The notes: a model not told the origin generated them from the letters alone. Positions 26,536-36,163 are shown, counted from the first letter of the stretch. The stretch is 64,000 bases of DNA from Afipia sp. P52-10 (GCF_000516555.1 NZ_AZSJ01000004.1:65610-129609), one strand, 5' to 3'. Program-made: numbers and translations.

Positions 26536-26863
26536 GATCGCGTCGGCCCATTGCTCACTGGGTTCTCTCCGGGGCGTTTCTTGATTGTCGTCATTGTAGG
26601 TCCGCGGATGTAACGGTCAATGTCGCGCTCCGAACGACTGATGTGCATGATGTCTCGCCTCGCGGAGAGGCGGCGGCGCCATCTGCGCCGGTGAAGATGA
26701 ATAGCCTGACGGCTGGCTAGTCGGGCTCATCCGCACGGGGTCAGCCTGTCCCGGCGCACGTCTCGGCAGTCGCCAAGCGCGACGTTTCCGGCTAAAGTGA
26801 GCCGAAACCAGAGCCGCACAGCGGAACAATCGCAAGAACACGCAAACTCGGAAGGACCGCCCT
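26536..26863. other. 328-base gap upstream of divergent genes
   Basis: Separates the tandem CoA-transferase (minus) from a crotonase (plus) and so must hold two promoters. I see no gene. A weak CGGCT-N6-AGCCG repeat lies near 26790-26806, and GGAAGGA serves as the ribosome site of the plus-strand gene. No clear -35/-10 pair was identified. Confidence 0.5.
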
Positions 26864-27685
26864 ATGAACGTCGCCGCCAATCAGTCCGCCAAGCAATATG
26901 CGGACGGCAAGATCCTGCAGAGCGTGTCGAACGGCGTGGGCATATTGACATTCAACGCGCCCGAGAAGCGCAACGCCATGTCGCTGGAGATGTGGGAGGG
27001 CGCCGCCGACGCGCTGATCGAGATGCGCGACGACCCTAACGTGCGTGTCGTGGTGCTGGTGGGCGCGGGCGGCAAGGCATTCGTATCCGGCGCAGACATC
27101 AGCCAGTTCGAGAAGAACCGCAACAATGCTGCGGCATCCGAAGAATACGCCAAGCGCAGCGGACGACCGCGCGAACTGCTCGTCAGCTATCCGAAGCCGA
27201 CCATCGCCTGCATCCAGGGCTTCTGCATGGGCGGCGGCCTGGCGCTTGCCATGTGCGCCGATATGCGCTTCGCAGGCGAAGGCAGCCAATTCGGCGTGCC
27301 GGCGGCCAAGCTCGGCATCGCTTATGGCTACGAAGGCCTGAACCACCTCGTGTCGCTGGTCGGGCCCTCCTGGGCACGGCTGATCATGTACACCGGCATG
27401 CGCATCGACGCGACGGAAGCGGTGCGGATCGGTCTGATCGATCGTTTGCATCCCGCGGATGTGCTGTGGGAATCGACGATGGATATCGCCAAGCAAATTG
27501 CCGAAAATGCACCGCTGGCAATCCAGGCGGCGAAAATCACCATTGCCGAGATCCTGAAGGATCCGGACAAGCGCGACATGAAGGCCATCGCTGACATCGG
27601 TACCAAGTGCATGGACTCTGAGGACTTCAAGGAGGGGCGCACCGCGTTCATGGCCAAGCGCAAACCGGTGTTCAAAGGGAAGTAG
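26864..27685 (+). CDS. Crotonase-fold enoyl-CoA hydratase/isomerase family protein
   Basis: 273-aa protein with intact CoA and oxyanion segments (AFVSGADISQFEKNR; GFCMGGGLALAMCADMRFAG). Both catalytic Glu positions are Ala (Ala127, Ala147 in FGVPAAKLGIAYGYEG), so classical hydration is doubtful. A conserved acidic residue in GYEGLN may substitute. GGAAGGACCGCCCT precedes the ATG. It is divergent from the tandem CoA-transferase and stands alone; the next gene begins 232 bases later and is unrelated. Confidence 0.87.
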   Translation: MNVAANQSAKQYADGKILQSVSNGVGILTFNAPEKRNAMSLEMWEGAADALIEMRDDPNVRVVVLVGAGGKAFVSGADISQFEKNRNNAAASEEYAKRSGRPRELLVSYPKPTIACIQGFCMGGGLALAMCADMRFAGEGSQFGVPAAKLGIAYGYEGLNHLVSLVGPSWARLIMYTGMRIDATEAVRIGLIDRLHPADVLWESTMDIAKQIAENAPLAIQAAKITIAEILKDPDKRDMKAIADIGTKCMDSEDFKEGRTAFMAKRKPVFKGK

Positions 27686-27917
27686 TCCTCAAACACGGCG
27701 TCATCCGGGCGCAAGATAAATCACAGACGCAGGGCGCATAGATTCCGAGTCCGCGCCAGATTGGCGCGCCCCGGAACGGCAATCGCATGTCTGGCACCGT
27801 CCCCGCGCACCACATTGGTTTGCCCGCAGCTACCGAAATGGTGTATCGCGGCGGGAAAGCATGACACCGAAAGATGGAACCGATTTCGGGCCATGTCATG
27901 CGGACTCAATCAAGCCA

Positions 27918-28397
27918 ATGACCCAATCTACGAGTTCCATCCGCATCCTGGTCGATGCCGACGCCTGTCCGGTGAAGGAGGAGATCTACAAGGTTGCCGC
28001 CCGCCATAAGCTGCCCGTGACTATTGTCGCAGGCGGATTCATTCGCGTGCCGCAAGACCCGATGATTGAACGGATCGCAGCCGGCCCCGGCATGGACGCC
28101 GCGGACGACTGGATCGCTGAACGAGCCGACCCACGCAGCATCGTCATCACCGCCGATATCCCGCTCGCCAGCCGCTGCGTGAAGGCAGGCGCCGCCGTCA
28201 TGGCACCGAACGGCAAGCCGTTCACCGAGCAATCGATCGGCATGACCCTTGCGATACGCAACCTGATGCACGATCTAAGATCGAGCGGCGACATCACCGG
28301 CGGTCCGGCCCCGTTCAAGCCGTCTGACCGCTCAGCCTTTCTCTCCGCGCTCGACACGGCAATCCGGCGTCTGCAGCGCGCTCACCAAACCTCATAA
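27918..28397 (+). CDS. DUF188 / YaiI-YqxD family protein
   Basis: 159-aa member of the YaiI/YqxD family (DUF188), predicted PIN-like small proteins of unproven function. The family signature is at the N-terminus, [20 protein letters not shown], followed by [35 protein letters not shown] and [15 protein letters not shown]. The start MTQSTSS is preferred to an ATG 19 codons upstream because family members begin just before the LVDADACP block. The ABC-F gene starts eight bases after the stop and is probably cotranscribed. Confidence 0.9.
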   Translation: MTQSTSSIRILVDADACPVKEEIYKVAARHKLPVTIVAGGFIRVPQDPMIERIAAGPGMDAADDWIAERADPRSIVITADIPLASRCVKAGAAVMAPNGKPFTEQSIGMTLAIRNLMHDLRSSGDITGGPAPFKPSDRSAFLSALDTAIRRLQRAHQTS

Positions 28398-28405
28398 AGA
28401 CGGCG

Positions 28406-30220
28406 ATGGCTCCTCCTCTCATCCAGCTGAAAGAGATCGCGCTGACCTTCGGCGGCACGCCATTGCTGACGTCGGCCGAGCTCACCGTAGCACCGGGCGA
28501 GCGTGTCTGCCTTGTCGGCCGCAACGGCTCCGGCAAATCAACGCTGCTGAAGATCGCCGCCGGTGCCGTCGAGGCCGATCGCGGCACCCGCTTCATCGAA
28601 CCCGGCGCGACCGTCCGCTACCTGGCGCAAGAGCCTGACTTTGGCGATGCCAAGACGGCGCTCGCCTATGTCGAGGCCGGCCTTGGCCCGACCGACGATC
28701 ACTACGCAGCGCGCTACCTGCTCGAGCAGCTCGGTCTTAGCGGCGACGAAGACCCAGCACATCTGTCCGGCGGTGAAGCGCGCCGCGCGGCGCTGGCCCA
28801 TGTGCTCGCGCCCTCACCCGATATCCTGCTGCTGGACGAGCCGACCAATCACCTCGACCTGCCCACCATCGAATGGCTGGAACGCGAGCTCGACAGTCGC
28901 AACTCGGCGCTGGTCATCATCAGCCACGATCGCCGCTTTCTCTCGAATCTCTCGCGCAGCACGGTCTGGCTCGATCGTGGCGAGACGCGACGGATCGAGC
29001 GGGGATTCGCCGGCTTCGAAGCGTGGCGCGACGAACTGCTGGCGGAGGAGGAACGCAACCAGCATAAACTCGACCGCAAGATCGTCATGGAGGAGCACTG
29101 GCTGCGCTACGGCGTCTCCGGACGGCGCAAGCGCAATGTCAAGCGGCTCGCCAACCTGCAGGCGCTGCGCGAGGCACGGCGCACCTATAAGGGCGTCGCA
29201 GGCAAGGCGAGCCTCGAGGCTGCAGCGGCTGATAAGTCCGGCGCGATGGTGCTGGAAGCCAGGAATCTGAGCATCGCCTTCGACGGTCGCCCGATCGTCA
29301 CCGACTTCTCCACCCGCATCCAACGTGGCGATCGTATCGGCATCGTCGGCCCCAACGGGTCCGGCAAGACCACGCTGGTTAGTCTGCTCACCGGCGCGCT
29401 GCCCCCGGATTCAGGCGCGCTGCGCCTCGGCGTCAATCTCGAGATGGTGACGCTCGACCAGCATCGCGAAAGTCTCGATCCGGAATCGACGCTCGCCGAA
29501 GCGTTGACCGGCGGCCGCGGCGATACAGTGATGATCGGCGACAAACCGAAGCATGTGGTGAGCTACATGCAAGACTTCCTGTTTGCGAAAGAGCAAATGC
29601 GTACACCTCTCCGCGTGCTGTCGGGCGGCGAGCGCGGCCGGCTGATGCTGGCGCGTGCGTTGGCGAAGCCGTCCAACGTACTGGTGCTCGACGAACCGAC
29701 CAACGACCTCGATCTCGAAACCCTCGATGTACTGGAGGAGATGCTCGGCGATTATCAGGGCACGGTGATCCTGATCAGCCATGATCGCGACTTCCTCGAC
29801 CGGGTGGTGAACGCGGTGATCGTGCCGGAAGGCCACGGCAGGTGGGTCGAGTACGCCGGCGGCTACAGCGATATGTTGACCCAGCGCGGCGCCGACGTGG
29901 TGCGCGCGGCACCAAAGGCGTCTGCAGCGAAGGGGAAGAGCGAGGACAAGCCAGCGGCAGCCGCATCGCCGGCACGCACGCAGAAGCTGTCGTTCAAGGA
30001 TAAGCATGCACTGGAGACGCTTCCAGCGATCATCGAGGCATTGCATGCAGAGATCGCCGCACACCAGAAGCTGCTTGATGATCCCCAGCTTTACGCCAAG
30101 GATCGTAAGCGCTTCGATACGGTGTCGGCCGCACTGGTCGCCGCACAAACCAAGCTGAGCGAAGCGGAGGAGCGCTGGCTGGAACTGGAGATGCTGCGGG
30201 AAGAGATCGAGCGAAGCTGA
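28406..30220 (+). CDS. ABC-F family ATPase (Uup-like)
   Basis: 604-aa soluble protein with two ATPase domains and no membrane segment, as in ABC-F factors that act at the ribosome. Domain 1: Walker A GRNGSGKST, signature LSGGEARRAALAHVL, Walker B ILLLDEPTNHLDL. A linker rich in charged residues follows (about 225-280). Domain 2: GPNGSGKTT, LSGGERGRLMLARAL, VLVLDEPTNDLDL. The C-terminal 90 residues, after an Ala/Lys-rich hinge, form a predicted coiled coil (ALETLPAIIEALHAEIAAHQ), which resembles Uup. Uup-type roles in ribosome or DNA transactions are inferred by similarity. Confidence 0.93.
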   Translation: MAPPLIQLKEIALTFGGTPLLTSAELTVAPGERVCLVGRNGSGKSTLLKIAAGAVEADRGTRFIEPGATVRYLAQEPDFGDAKTALAYVEAGLGPTDDHYAARYLLEQLGLSGDEDPAHLSGGEARRAALAHVLAPSPDILLLDEPTNHLDLPTIEWLERELDSRNSALVIISHDRRFLSNLSRSTVWLDRGETRRIERGFAGFEAWRDELLAEEERNQHKLDRKIVMEEHWLRYGVSGRRKRNVKRLANLQALREARRTYKGVAGKASLEAAAADKSGAMVLEARNLSIAFDGRPIVTDFSTRIQRGDRIGIVGPNGSGKTTLVSLLTGALPPDSGALRLGVNLEMVTLDQHRESLDPESTLAEALTGGRGDTVMIGDKPKHVVSYMQDFLFAKEQMRTPLRVLSGGERGRLMLARALAKPSNVLVLDEPTNDLDLETLDVLEEMLGDYQGTVILISHDRDFLDRVVNAVIVPEGHGRWVEYAGGYSDMLTQRGADVVRAAPKASAAKGKSEDKPAAAASPARTQKLSFKDKHALETLPAIIEALHAEIAAHQKLLDDPQLYAKDRKRFDTVSAALVAAQTKLSEAEERWLELEMLREEIERS

Positions 30221-30286
30221 GGCAGCTTGACCGATTGCGCATAGGCTCCTCTCAAGCCACAATGCTTTCTCCTCAAGGAGGCCGAC

Positions 30287-31162
30287 ATGCGCGATCCGAA
30301 CGCCCTGATCACGACCGAACAGCTCGCAGCGGCCATCAGTGATCCCGCCCTGCGCATTTTCGACTGCACCACCTATCTCGAACCGGCCCCGCCCGGCGTG
30401 AATAATCCGTATATCGCCGTGCCCGGCCGCAAGACGTTCGAGGCCGCGCATATTCCCGGCGCCGATTTCCTCGATCTGCAGGGCGAATTCTCCGCGACCG
30501 ACACCAAGCTACGCTTCATGATGCCGTCGGCGGACGTCCTCGCCGCCGCCTTCGGCCGCCATGGCGTCGGCGCGGAGAGCCGCGTCGTGCTCTACAGCAT
30601 CGGCTCGATGATGTGGGCCACCCGGTTCTGGTGGATGCTGCGCGCGCTCGGTTTCGACAACGCGGCCGTGCTGGATGGCGGCTTCGACAAGTGGACCGCC
30701 GAAGGACGGCCGACCGAGAGCGGGCCGCCGAAGGGCCATCCACCGGCAACCCTCACGCCCAGACCGCGCGTAGGAATCTTCGTCGACAGAACGAAGGTGC
30801 AGGATGCCATCGGCAAGCCAAATAGCGTCACCATCAATGCGCTATCTCCGACGTTCCACAAGGGCGTGGAGCCGAGCCGCTATGGCCGCCCTGGCCGGAT
30901 TCCCGGCAGCGTCAATGTGCCAGCGGCGACACTCGCCGACCCGGCGACGAAGGCCTTCGTGCCCCTTGCCGACGCCGAAGCCAAGTTCAACGCTCAGGGT
31001 GTGACCCGGGACAAATCCGTAATCGCGTATTGCGGCGGCGGCATCGCCGCCAGCCTTGACCTGTTCGTGCTGCATCAGCTCGGCTACGACAAGCTGACCC
31101 TCTACGACGCTTCGATGAGCGAGTGGGCGCAGGATCCGTCGCTACCGGTCGAGACAGGCTAA
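30287..31162 (+). CDS. sseA: Two-domain rhodanese-type sulfurtransferase
   Basis: 291-aa thiosulfate or 3-mercaptopyruvate sulfurtransferase. Rhodanese domain 1 (residues 1-145) holds the structural motif AAHIPGADFLDLQGEFS and is inactive. Domain 2 (160-291) has RIPGSVNVPAATLAD and the active loop SVIAYCGGGIAASLD with Cys249 as sulfur acceptor. The loop CGGGIAA differs from both the mercaptopyruvate-type CG(S/T)GVTA and classical thiosulfate-type loops, so the donor is uncertain. CAAGGAGGCCGAC gives a strong ribosome site. It ends three bases before the converging flavoprotein gene. Confidence 0.9.
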   Translation: MRDPNALITTEQLAAAISDPALRIFDCTTYLEPAPPGVNNPYIAVPGRKTFEAAHIPGADFLDLQGEFSATDTKLRFMMPSADVLAAAFGRHGVGAESRVVLYSIGSMMWATRFWWMLRALGFDNAAVLDGGFDKWTAEGRPTESGPPKGHPPATLTPRPRVGIFVDRTKVQDAIGKPNSVTINALSPTFHKGVEPSRYGRPGRIPGSVNVPAATLADPATKAFVPLADAEAKFNAQGVTRDKSVIAYCGGGIAASLDLFVLHQLGYDKLTLYDASMSEWAQDPSLPVETG

Positions 31163-31165
31163 CTG

Positions 31166-32419
31166 TCAACGGCGATCGCGCTGGCGCAGCCATGCCAGTG
31201 CGCCCTCGCCGGCGGCAACGCCAGTGGCGAAGCACGCTTGCAACAGATAGCCTCCGGTCGGCGCCTCCCAATCAAGCATTTCGCCCGCCAGAAACACACC
31301 CCGCCGCTGCTTCAGCATGAAGGCATTATCGAGCGACGTGAAGCTGACTCCGCCGGCCGACGAGATCGCACGACCAATCGGCGCAATGCCAAGCAGCCGA
31401 ACCGGCACTTGGTTGATCAGCACCGCCAATTCACGCGGCGTGAGCGCCGCCAACGCAGAGCCTGATCCCGCAGCCGCTTCCTGTAACAAGCCGATCGCGA
31501 CCGGCGAGAGGTTCAGCGCTTTGCGCAAGTACGTCGAGAGCGATTGCTTCCCACGCGGTTTCGCCAGCCGTTTCTCGATATCACTGATGTCGAGTCCGGG
31601 GCGCAATGCGACATGCACCGTTGCCTCGCCTCTGTCGGCCACGGCCTCACGCAATACGGAGGACAGTGCGTAGATCGCCCCGCCCTCGAGGCCATTGGCA
31701 TCGATCATTGCCTCGCCGCGCACGCTGCGACCGCCGAATGTCAGCGCAATCGACTTCACCGGCTGGCCCGCGAAGCGCGACCGGAATTGCTCCGACCAGT
31801 CCACCAAAAAACCGCTGTTGGACGGTGCAAATGGCACGATCCGCGCACCAGTGAGCCAATCCGTCCACTCGCCATCGGAACCAAGCTGTGGCCAGCTCGC
31901 ACCGCCGAGCGCAAGCACGGTGGCATCGTGCTGCACGGCTATCTCCCCCTCGGGCGTCTCGAATATGAGCGGCGCCACCCCATCGTCGCGCTGGCTACGC
32001 CAACCTCGCCAGCGATGCTTCAGTTTCAAGCTCACGCCCGCAGCGCCGAGGCGATGCAACCACGCGCGCAGCAGCGGCGAGGCCTTCATCGCCTTCGGAA
32101 ACACGCGGCCGGAGGAGCCGACAAAGGTCTCTGCGCCCAACCCATCGGCCCAGTTGCGCAACGCCTGTGGTGGGAACCTTGCCAAGGCCGGATGCAGGAC
32201 GTCGCTGCGCGCGCCGTAGCGGGTCGTGAAGGTCTCGAACGGCTCACTGTGCGTCAGGTTCAGCCCGCCGCGCCCCGCCAGCAGAAACTTGCGCGCCACC
32301 GACGGCATCCGCTCGTAGACGGTGACGGCTATGCCTGCGCGCGCGAGCACATCCGCCGCCATCAATCCGGCTGGGCCGGCGCCGATCACCGCGGTTGTCT
32401 GTTGCACCGTCTTTGCCAT
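31166..32419 (-). CDS. FAD-dependent flavoprotein, TIGR03862/HI0933-like
   Basis: 417-aa flavoprotein of the HI0933-like group (YhiN relatives), function unestablished. The Rossmann FAD motif is at the start, AVIGAGPAGLMAADVLARAG, followed by the family hallmark KFLLAGRGGLNLTHSEPFE. A second nucleotide-proximal segment occurs at ATVLALGGASWPQLGSDGEW, and the C-terminal FAD contact at GVFLAGEMLDWEAPTGGYLL. Length is typical. It converges tail-to-tail with the sulfurtransferase gene, with only three bases between stops, and stands 220 bases from the divergent VOC gene. Confidence 0.88.
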   Translation of the reverse strand: MAKTVQQTTAVIGAGPAGLMAADVLARAGIAVTVYERMPSVARKFLLAGRGGLNLTHSEPFETFTTRYGARSDVLHPALARFPPQALRNWADGLGAETFVGSSGRVFPKAMKASPLLRAWLHRLGAAGVSLKLKHRWRGWRSQRDDGVAPLIFETPEGEIAVQHDATVLALGGASWPQLGSDGEWTDWLTGARIVPFAPSNSGFLVDWSEQFRSRFAGQPVKSIALTFGGRSVRGEAMIDANGLEGGAIYALSSVLREAVADRGEATVHVALRPGLDISDIEKRLAKPRGKQSLSTYLRKALNLSPVAIGLLQEAAAGSGSALAALTPRELAVLINQVPVRLLGIAPIGRAISSAGGVSFTSLDNAFMLKQRRGVFLAGEMLDWEAPTGGYLLQACFATGVAAGEGALAWLRQRDRR

Positions 32420-32639
32420 TGTCCTTGACAGAAGTTGAGAGTGTGGCGTGCCGCGGGCATGACGGTGTATTTCAAAGCACCGCGCAGAATGTCAAATAGC
32501 TTCACGCCCTTCGACACGTCCGTCTTCGTCTGATACGTTTTAAGCCGTTGCAAGCAATAATGGGCATCCCGATAACGGGGACGGTTTTCAAATCAGATTT
32601 TGCCACAGACACTTGGAAACGCACCAACAAGGAGCCGTC

Positions 32640-33404
32640 ATGGCCGACTACCTGCGCCTGCGTCAAATCTGCCTCGCCGCCCCTAAACTCGACCGTCTGG
32701 TGGACGACCTGCAGGAAATCTTCGACATCAAAGTCTGCTATCGTGATCCGAACGTCGCCAAGTATGGATTGCAGAACGCATTGTTCGTGATCGGCGACGG
32801 TTTCCTCGAGATCGTCTCGCCGACCGAGCCGAATACTGCAGGTGGCCGCTTCATCGAGCGCACCAAGGGACATGGCGGCTACATGGCGATCTTTCAAGCG
32901 AACGACGTACGGCGCCGGCAAAAACATGCGGAGACGATCGGGGTCCGTGTCGCCCATGTAATCGACCGCGACGCCTATCAGAACGTGCAACTGCACCCGC
33001 GCGACTGCCGCGCAGCCTTCATCGAGTTCGGCCACTCCGTCGGCGGCGACGAGCGCAGCGGAACGTGGACACCCGCCGGCGAGAACTGGAAATCATTCAT
33101 CAGCACCGGCCAGACCAAACGCATGCTCGGCATCGAGATCGAAAGCCCGAATCCGAACGATCTCGCCGCGCATTGGTCGAAGATCATCGAAACGCCGCTG
33201 GTGAAGGATAAGGACGGCAATCCGCAACTCACATTCGAGGACGGCACCATCCGTTTCGTCAAAGGTGAGAATGAATGCCTCGGCGCACTGGCGGTGGAGG
33301 TGACGGATGTGGCCGCAACGCTGTCGCGGGCGGTGAGCTGCGGCTATCGCGTGGAGCGGGATACATTCCACCTCGGCGGGGTCAATTTCCGCGTCCGCGG
33401 CTAG
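32640..33404 (+). CDS. VOC-family protein (glyoxalase/dioxygenase fold)
   Basis: 254-aa vicinal-oxygen-chelate protein with two betaalphabetabetabeta units. Unit 1 opens at LRQICLAAPKLDRLVDDLQE and contains FLEIVSPTEPNTAGGRFIER; unit 2 begins near TGQTKRMLGIEIESPNPNDL. Possible metal ligands include the Glu in FLEIVSP and His in QLHPRDCRAAFIEF. Start MADYLR is preferred, as AAGGAG lies five bases ahead; an upstream in-frame ATG is unsupported. Whether it is an enzyme or a binding protein cannot be told. A GC-rich hairpin follows the stop. Confidence 0.85.
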   Translation: MADYLRLRQICLAAPKLDRLVDDLQEIFDIKVCYRDPNVAKYGLQNALFVIGDGFLEIVSPTEPNTAGGRFIERTKGHGGYMAIFQANDVRRRQKHAETIGVRVAHVIDRDAYQNVQLHPRDCRAAFIEFGHSVGGDERSGTWTPAGENWKSFISTGQTKRMLGIEIESPNPNDLAAHWSKIIETPLVKDKDGNPQLTFEDGTIRFVKGENECLGALAVEVTDVAATLSRAVSCGYRVERDTFHLGGVNFRVRG

Positions 33405-33414
33405 CTCGGACACC

Positions 33415-33436
33415 GCCCTCCCGCAAGCGGGAGGGC
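33415..33436 (+). terminator. GC-rich hairpin after the VOC gene
   Basis: GCCCTCCCGC (33415-33424) and GCGGGAGGGC (33427-33436) are perfect complements. There is no T-tract, so it may be a weak terminator or an mRNA-stabilising hairpin. It lies 11 bases beyond the stop codon. Confidence 0.5.
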
Positions 33437-33552
33437 ATTCGCATATGCGTCTGCCAACCGTTCCGCAAACACGGGTCCGACCTGCCCGAACCGCATTGGC
33501 AAGGTGAGTGCAACTCATTAGATTTGGGGCGACTCCCTTCTCGGGCTGGCCT

Positions 33553-33574
33553 CCGAAAGGCTGGTTCCTTTCGG
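33553..33574. promoter_or_regulatory. Perfect inverted repeat in the leader of the thiolase gene
   Basis: CCGAAAGG (33553-33560) and CCTTTCGG (33567-33574) flank a 6-base spacer, 41 bases before the thiolase start. It could be an operator or a leader hairpin controlling the 33.6-40.6 kb gene set. No cognate regulator is encoded next to it. Confidence 0.35.
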
Positions 33575-33614
33575 CTCGTTCAGCCCGACCAACCCCGTCA
33601 GCCGGAGACGTCTC

Positions 33615-34784
33615 ATGAGCGCCAGCATTGTCGGATGGGCCCACACCCCGTTCGGAAAGTTCGATAACGAAACCGTTGAAAGCTTGGTGGTTCGGGCCGC
33701 TACCGACGCGATGGCCGACGCTGGCGTCGGCCCGGCCGACATCGACGAGATCGTGCTCGGCCATTTCAATGCCGGCTTCTCGCCGCAGGACTTCACCGCC
33801 TCGCTGGTGCTGCAGGCAGACCCTGCCCTGCGCTTCAAGCCCGCGACCCGCGTCGAAAACGCCTGTGCGACCGGCTCGGCGGCGGTGCATCAGGCGATCA
33901 AGAGCATCAAGGCCGGCACGGCGCGCACGGTGCTTGTTGTCGGCGTCGAGCAGATGACCCGCACGCCCGGCCCAGAGATCGGCAAGTACCTGCTGCGCGC
34001 CTCCTACCTGCCGGAAGACAGCGAAACGCCTGCAGGTTTCGCCGGCGTGTTCGGCAAGATCGCCGACGGCTATTTCCAGCGCTACGGCGACCAGTCCGAT
34101 GCCCTCGCCCTGATTGCTGCCAAGAACCACAAGAACGGCGTCTTGAACCCCTACGCACAGATGCGGAAGGATTTCGGCTTCGAGTTCTGTCGCGCCGAGA
34201 GCGACAAGAATCCCTTCGTCGCCGGCCCGCTGAAGCGCACCGACTGCTCGCTGGTCTCGGACGGAGCGGCCGCCCTCGTCATCACCAGTGACGAAACCGC
34301 CAAGTCGATGAAGAAGGCGATCAACATCCGTGCGACCGGCCATGCGCAGGACTTCCTGCCGATGTCCAAGCGTGACATCCTGAACTTTGAGGGTTGCAGC
34401 GTTGCCTGGCAGCGCGCCCTGGAAGCGGCCGGCGTGACGCTCTCCGACCTCTCCTTCGTAGAGACCCACGACTGCTTCACCATCGCCGAGCTGATCGAGT
34501 ACGAAGCCATGGGCCTGACCCCGAAAGGCCAAGGCGCACGCGCGATCAAGGAAGGCTGGACACACATCGGCGGCAAGCTGCCAGTCAATCCATCGGGCGG
34601 GCTCAAGGCCAAGGGCCATCCGATTGGGGCCACTGGCGTCTCCATGCATGTGATGACCGCGATGCAGCTCGTCGGCGAAGCGCCGGAAGGCCTGCAGATC
34701 AAGGATGCCAAGCTCGGCGGCATCTTCAACATGGGCGGCGCCGCGGTCGCCAACTACGTCTCGATCCTCGAGCCGGCGAAGTAA
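33615..34784 (+). CDS. Thiolase family protein (SCP2/acetyl-CoA acetyltransferase type)
   Basis: 389-aa thiolase that cleaves 3-ketoacyl-CoA or condenses acyl-CoAs. The nucleophile is Cys84 in VENACATGSAA, and the catalytic His is in GGLKAKGHPIGATGVSM. The second Cys typical of biosynthetic and degradative thiolases is not present: the C-terminus reads IFNMGGAAVANYVSIL, as in the SCP2-like branch. GGAGACGTCTC precedes the ATG. It heads a plus-strand run of CoA genes (CoA-transferase, dehydrogenase, hydratase, lyase), though a 165-base repeat-bearing gap separates it from the next. Confidence 0.9.
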   Translation: MSASIVGWAHTPFGKFDNETVESLVVRAATDAMADAGVGPADIDEIVLGHFNAGFSPQDFTASLVLQADPALRFKPATRVENACATGSAAVHQAIKSIKAGTARTVLVVGVEQMTRTPGPEIGKYLLRASYLPEDSETPAGFAGVFGKIADGYFQRYGDQSDALALIAAKNHKNGVLNPYAQMRKDFGFEFCRAESDKNPFVAGPLKRTDCSLVSDGAAALVITSDETAKSMKKAINIRATGHAQDFLPMSKRDILNFEGCSVAWQRALEAAGVTLSDLSFVETHDCFTIAELIEYEAMGLTPKGQGARAIKEGWTHIGGKLPVNPSGGLKAKGHPIGATGVSMHVMTAMQLVGEAPEGLQIKDAKLGGIFNMGGAAVANYVSILEPAK

Positions 34785-34796
34785 TTCGCTGGCTTC

Positions 34797-34884
34797 CGTC
34801 ATTCCGGGGCGCGAGTGAGTCTGGAATTCTTCACCGCAGGACGTGCGGATTCCGGAGGGCCGCAACGCGGCTTCCGGAATGACG
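34797..34884. repeat. Intergenic palindromic element (CATTCCGG type)
   Basis: CGTCATTCCGG (34797-34807) and CCGGAATGACG (34874-34884) form a perfect 11-base inverted repeat around a 66-base centre. Elements with these ends are common between genes in Bradyrhizobium relatives. It lies between the thiolase and the CaiB gene and could form a long hairpin in the transcript. Confidence 0.65.
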
Positions 34885-34949
34885 ACGTTATAGGCGCTTC
34901 GATCTAACCAAGAGACGCTTTCTTAGCGGACAATCAGAAAAGGTGAGGA

Positions 34950-36161
34950 ATGGGACCGTTGCAGGGCATCAAGATCATCGACATGACGTCGGTCTTGATG
35001 GGGCCTTATGCTACGCAGACGCTCGGCGACTATGGCGCCGACGTCATCAAGGTTGAATCGCCGGAAGGCGACATCACGCGCCAGATCGGCCCTGCCCGCA
35101 ACCCCGACATGGGGCCGGTGTACCTCAACTGCAATCGCAGCAAGCGCTCGATCATTCTCGACTTGAAGAGCGAGACCGGCCGCAGCGCGCTGCTGCGGCT
35201 GATCGAGACCGCCGACGTATTGGTTTACAATGTGCGGCCGCAGGCAATGGCGCGGTTGAAGCTCGACTACGACACGGTTTCGAAGATCAATCCCCGCATC
35301 GTCTATGCCGGCCTGTTCGGCTTCGGGCAGGACGGCCCTTACGCGGCCAAGCCCGCTTATGACGACCTGCTGCAGGGCTCCTCCGGCCTGTCGCATCTGA
35401 TCGCGATGGCTGGCGACGGCACGCCGCGCTACGTGCCGACTGCGCTGGCCGACCGGGTCGTCGGGCTAATGGCGGTAGGCGCGATCCTCGCCAGCGTCAT
35501 CCACCGCGACCGCACCGGCAAAGGCCAGCGCGTTGACGTGCCGATGTTCGAGACCATGGCCGGCTTCGTGCTTGGCGATCATCTCGGCGGCCTCACCTAC
35601 GAGCCGCCGCTCGACAAAGGCGGCTACCCGCGCCACCTCGCCAAGGACCGCCGCCCCTACAAGACCAGCGACGGCTACATCAGCGTCATCGTCTACAACG
35701 ACAAGCAGTGGAAGAGCTTCTTCGACGCCACCGGTCGCGATGATCTGCGCAACAACCCGATGTTCGCGACCTTCAACGGGCGCCTCGCCCATATCGACAC
35801 GGTCTACGGCGAACTCGGTCGTATCTTCGAGACCCGCACCACCGCCGAATGGCTTGACCTGCTGGTCAAGGCCGACATCCCGGTGATGCCGGTGCATACG
35901 CTCACCAGCATTCTGGACGATCCGCATCTGGTGGCGACCAAGTTCTTCCCCGTGGTCGAGCATCCGAGCGAGGGCAAGATCCGCTCAATGCGCATCCCGG
36001 TCACCTGGTCGGATACTCCGGCCGTCCCGCAGCGGCTGGCGCCGCAGCGGAATCAGCACGCCCGGGACATCCTAAAGGAAGCCGGCTTCAGCGACGACGA
36101 GATTGCGCAGATCGTCGTCAGAGACGAGCCGACCGAACCGAAACGCGCTGCGCGGAGCTGA
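34950..36161 (+). CDS. CaiB/BaiF family CoA-transferase
   Basis: 403-aa family III CoA-transferase that moves CoA between carboxylic acids, commonly from succinyl-CoA. The N-terminal CoA site is at GIKIIDMTSVLMGPYATQTL and GADVIKVESPEGD, with the conserved NVRPQAMARL and GLFGFGQDGPY. The catalytic Asp (about 196) is present in GKGQRVDVPMFETM. AAGGTGAGGA gives the ribosome site. The acyl-CoA dehydrogenase gene starts two bases after the stop, so the two are almost certainly cotranscribed. A dicarboxylic acid is a plausible substrate from the neighbourhood. Confidence 0.93.
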   Translation: MGPLQGIKIIDMTSVLMGPYATQTLGDYGADVIKVESPEGDITRQIGPARNPDMGPVYLNCNRSKRSIILDLKSETGRSALLRLIETADVLVYNVRPQAMARLKLDYDTVSKINPRIVYAGLFGFGQDGPYAAKPAYDDLLQGSSGLSHLIAMAGDGTPRYVPTALADRVVGLMAVGAILASVIHRDRTGKGQRVDVPMFETMAGFVLGDHLGGLTYEPPLDKGGYPRHLAKDRRPYKTSDGYISVIVYNDKQWKSFFDATGRDDLRNNPMFATFNGRLAHIDTVYGELGRIFETRTTAEWLDLLVKADIPVMPVHTLTSILDDPHLVATKFFPVVEHPSEGKIRSMRIPVTWSDTPAVPQRLAPQRNQHARDILKEAGFSDDEIAQIVVRDEPTEPKRAARS

Positions 36162-36163
36162 CG

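Noticed and set aside
23389-26613. Open frame of 1074 codons on the plus strand, antisense to the tandem CoA-transferase and crotonase genes
   Set aside because: It mirrors two well-supported genes, its product is rich in Arg, His and Pro without recognisable domains, and GC-rich codon use commonly leaves such antisense frames open.
32420-32639. Searched for a small gene or riboswitch between the flavoprotein and VOC genes
   Set aside because: Only short frames and no structured conserved element; the 220 bases are explained as two divergent promoters.
33093-34865. 590-codon minus-strand frame opposite the VOC and thiolase genes
   Set aside because: Runs across two plus-strand genes and the gap between them; no recognisable domain.
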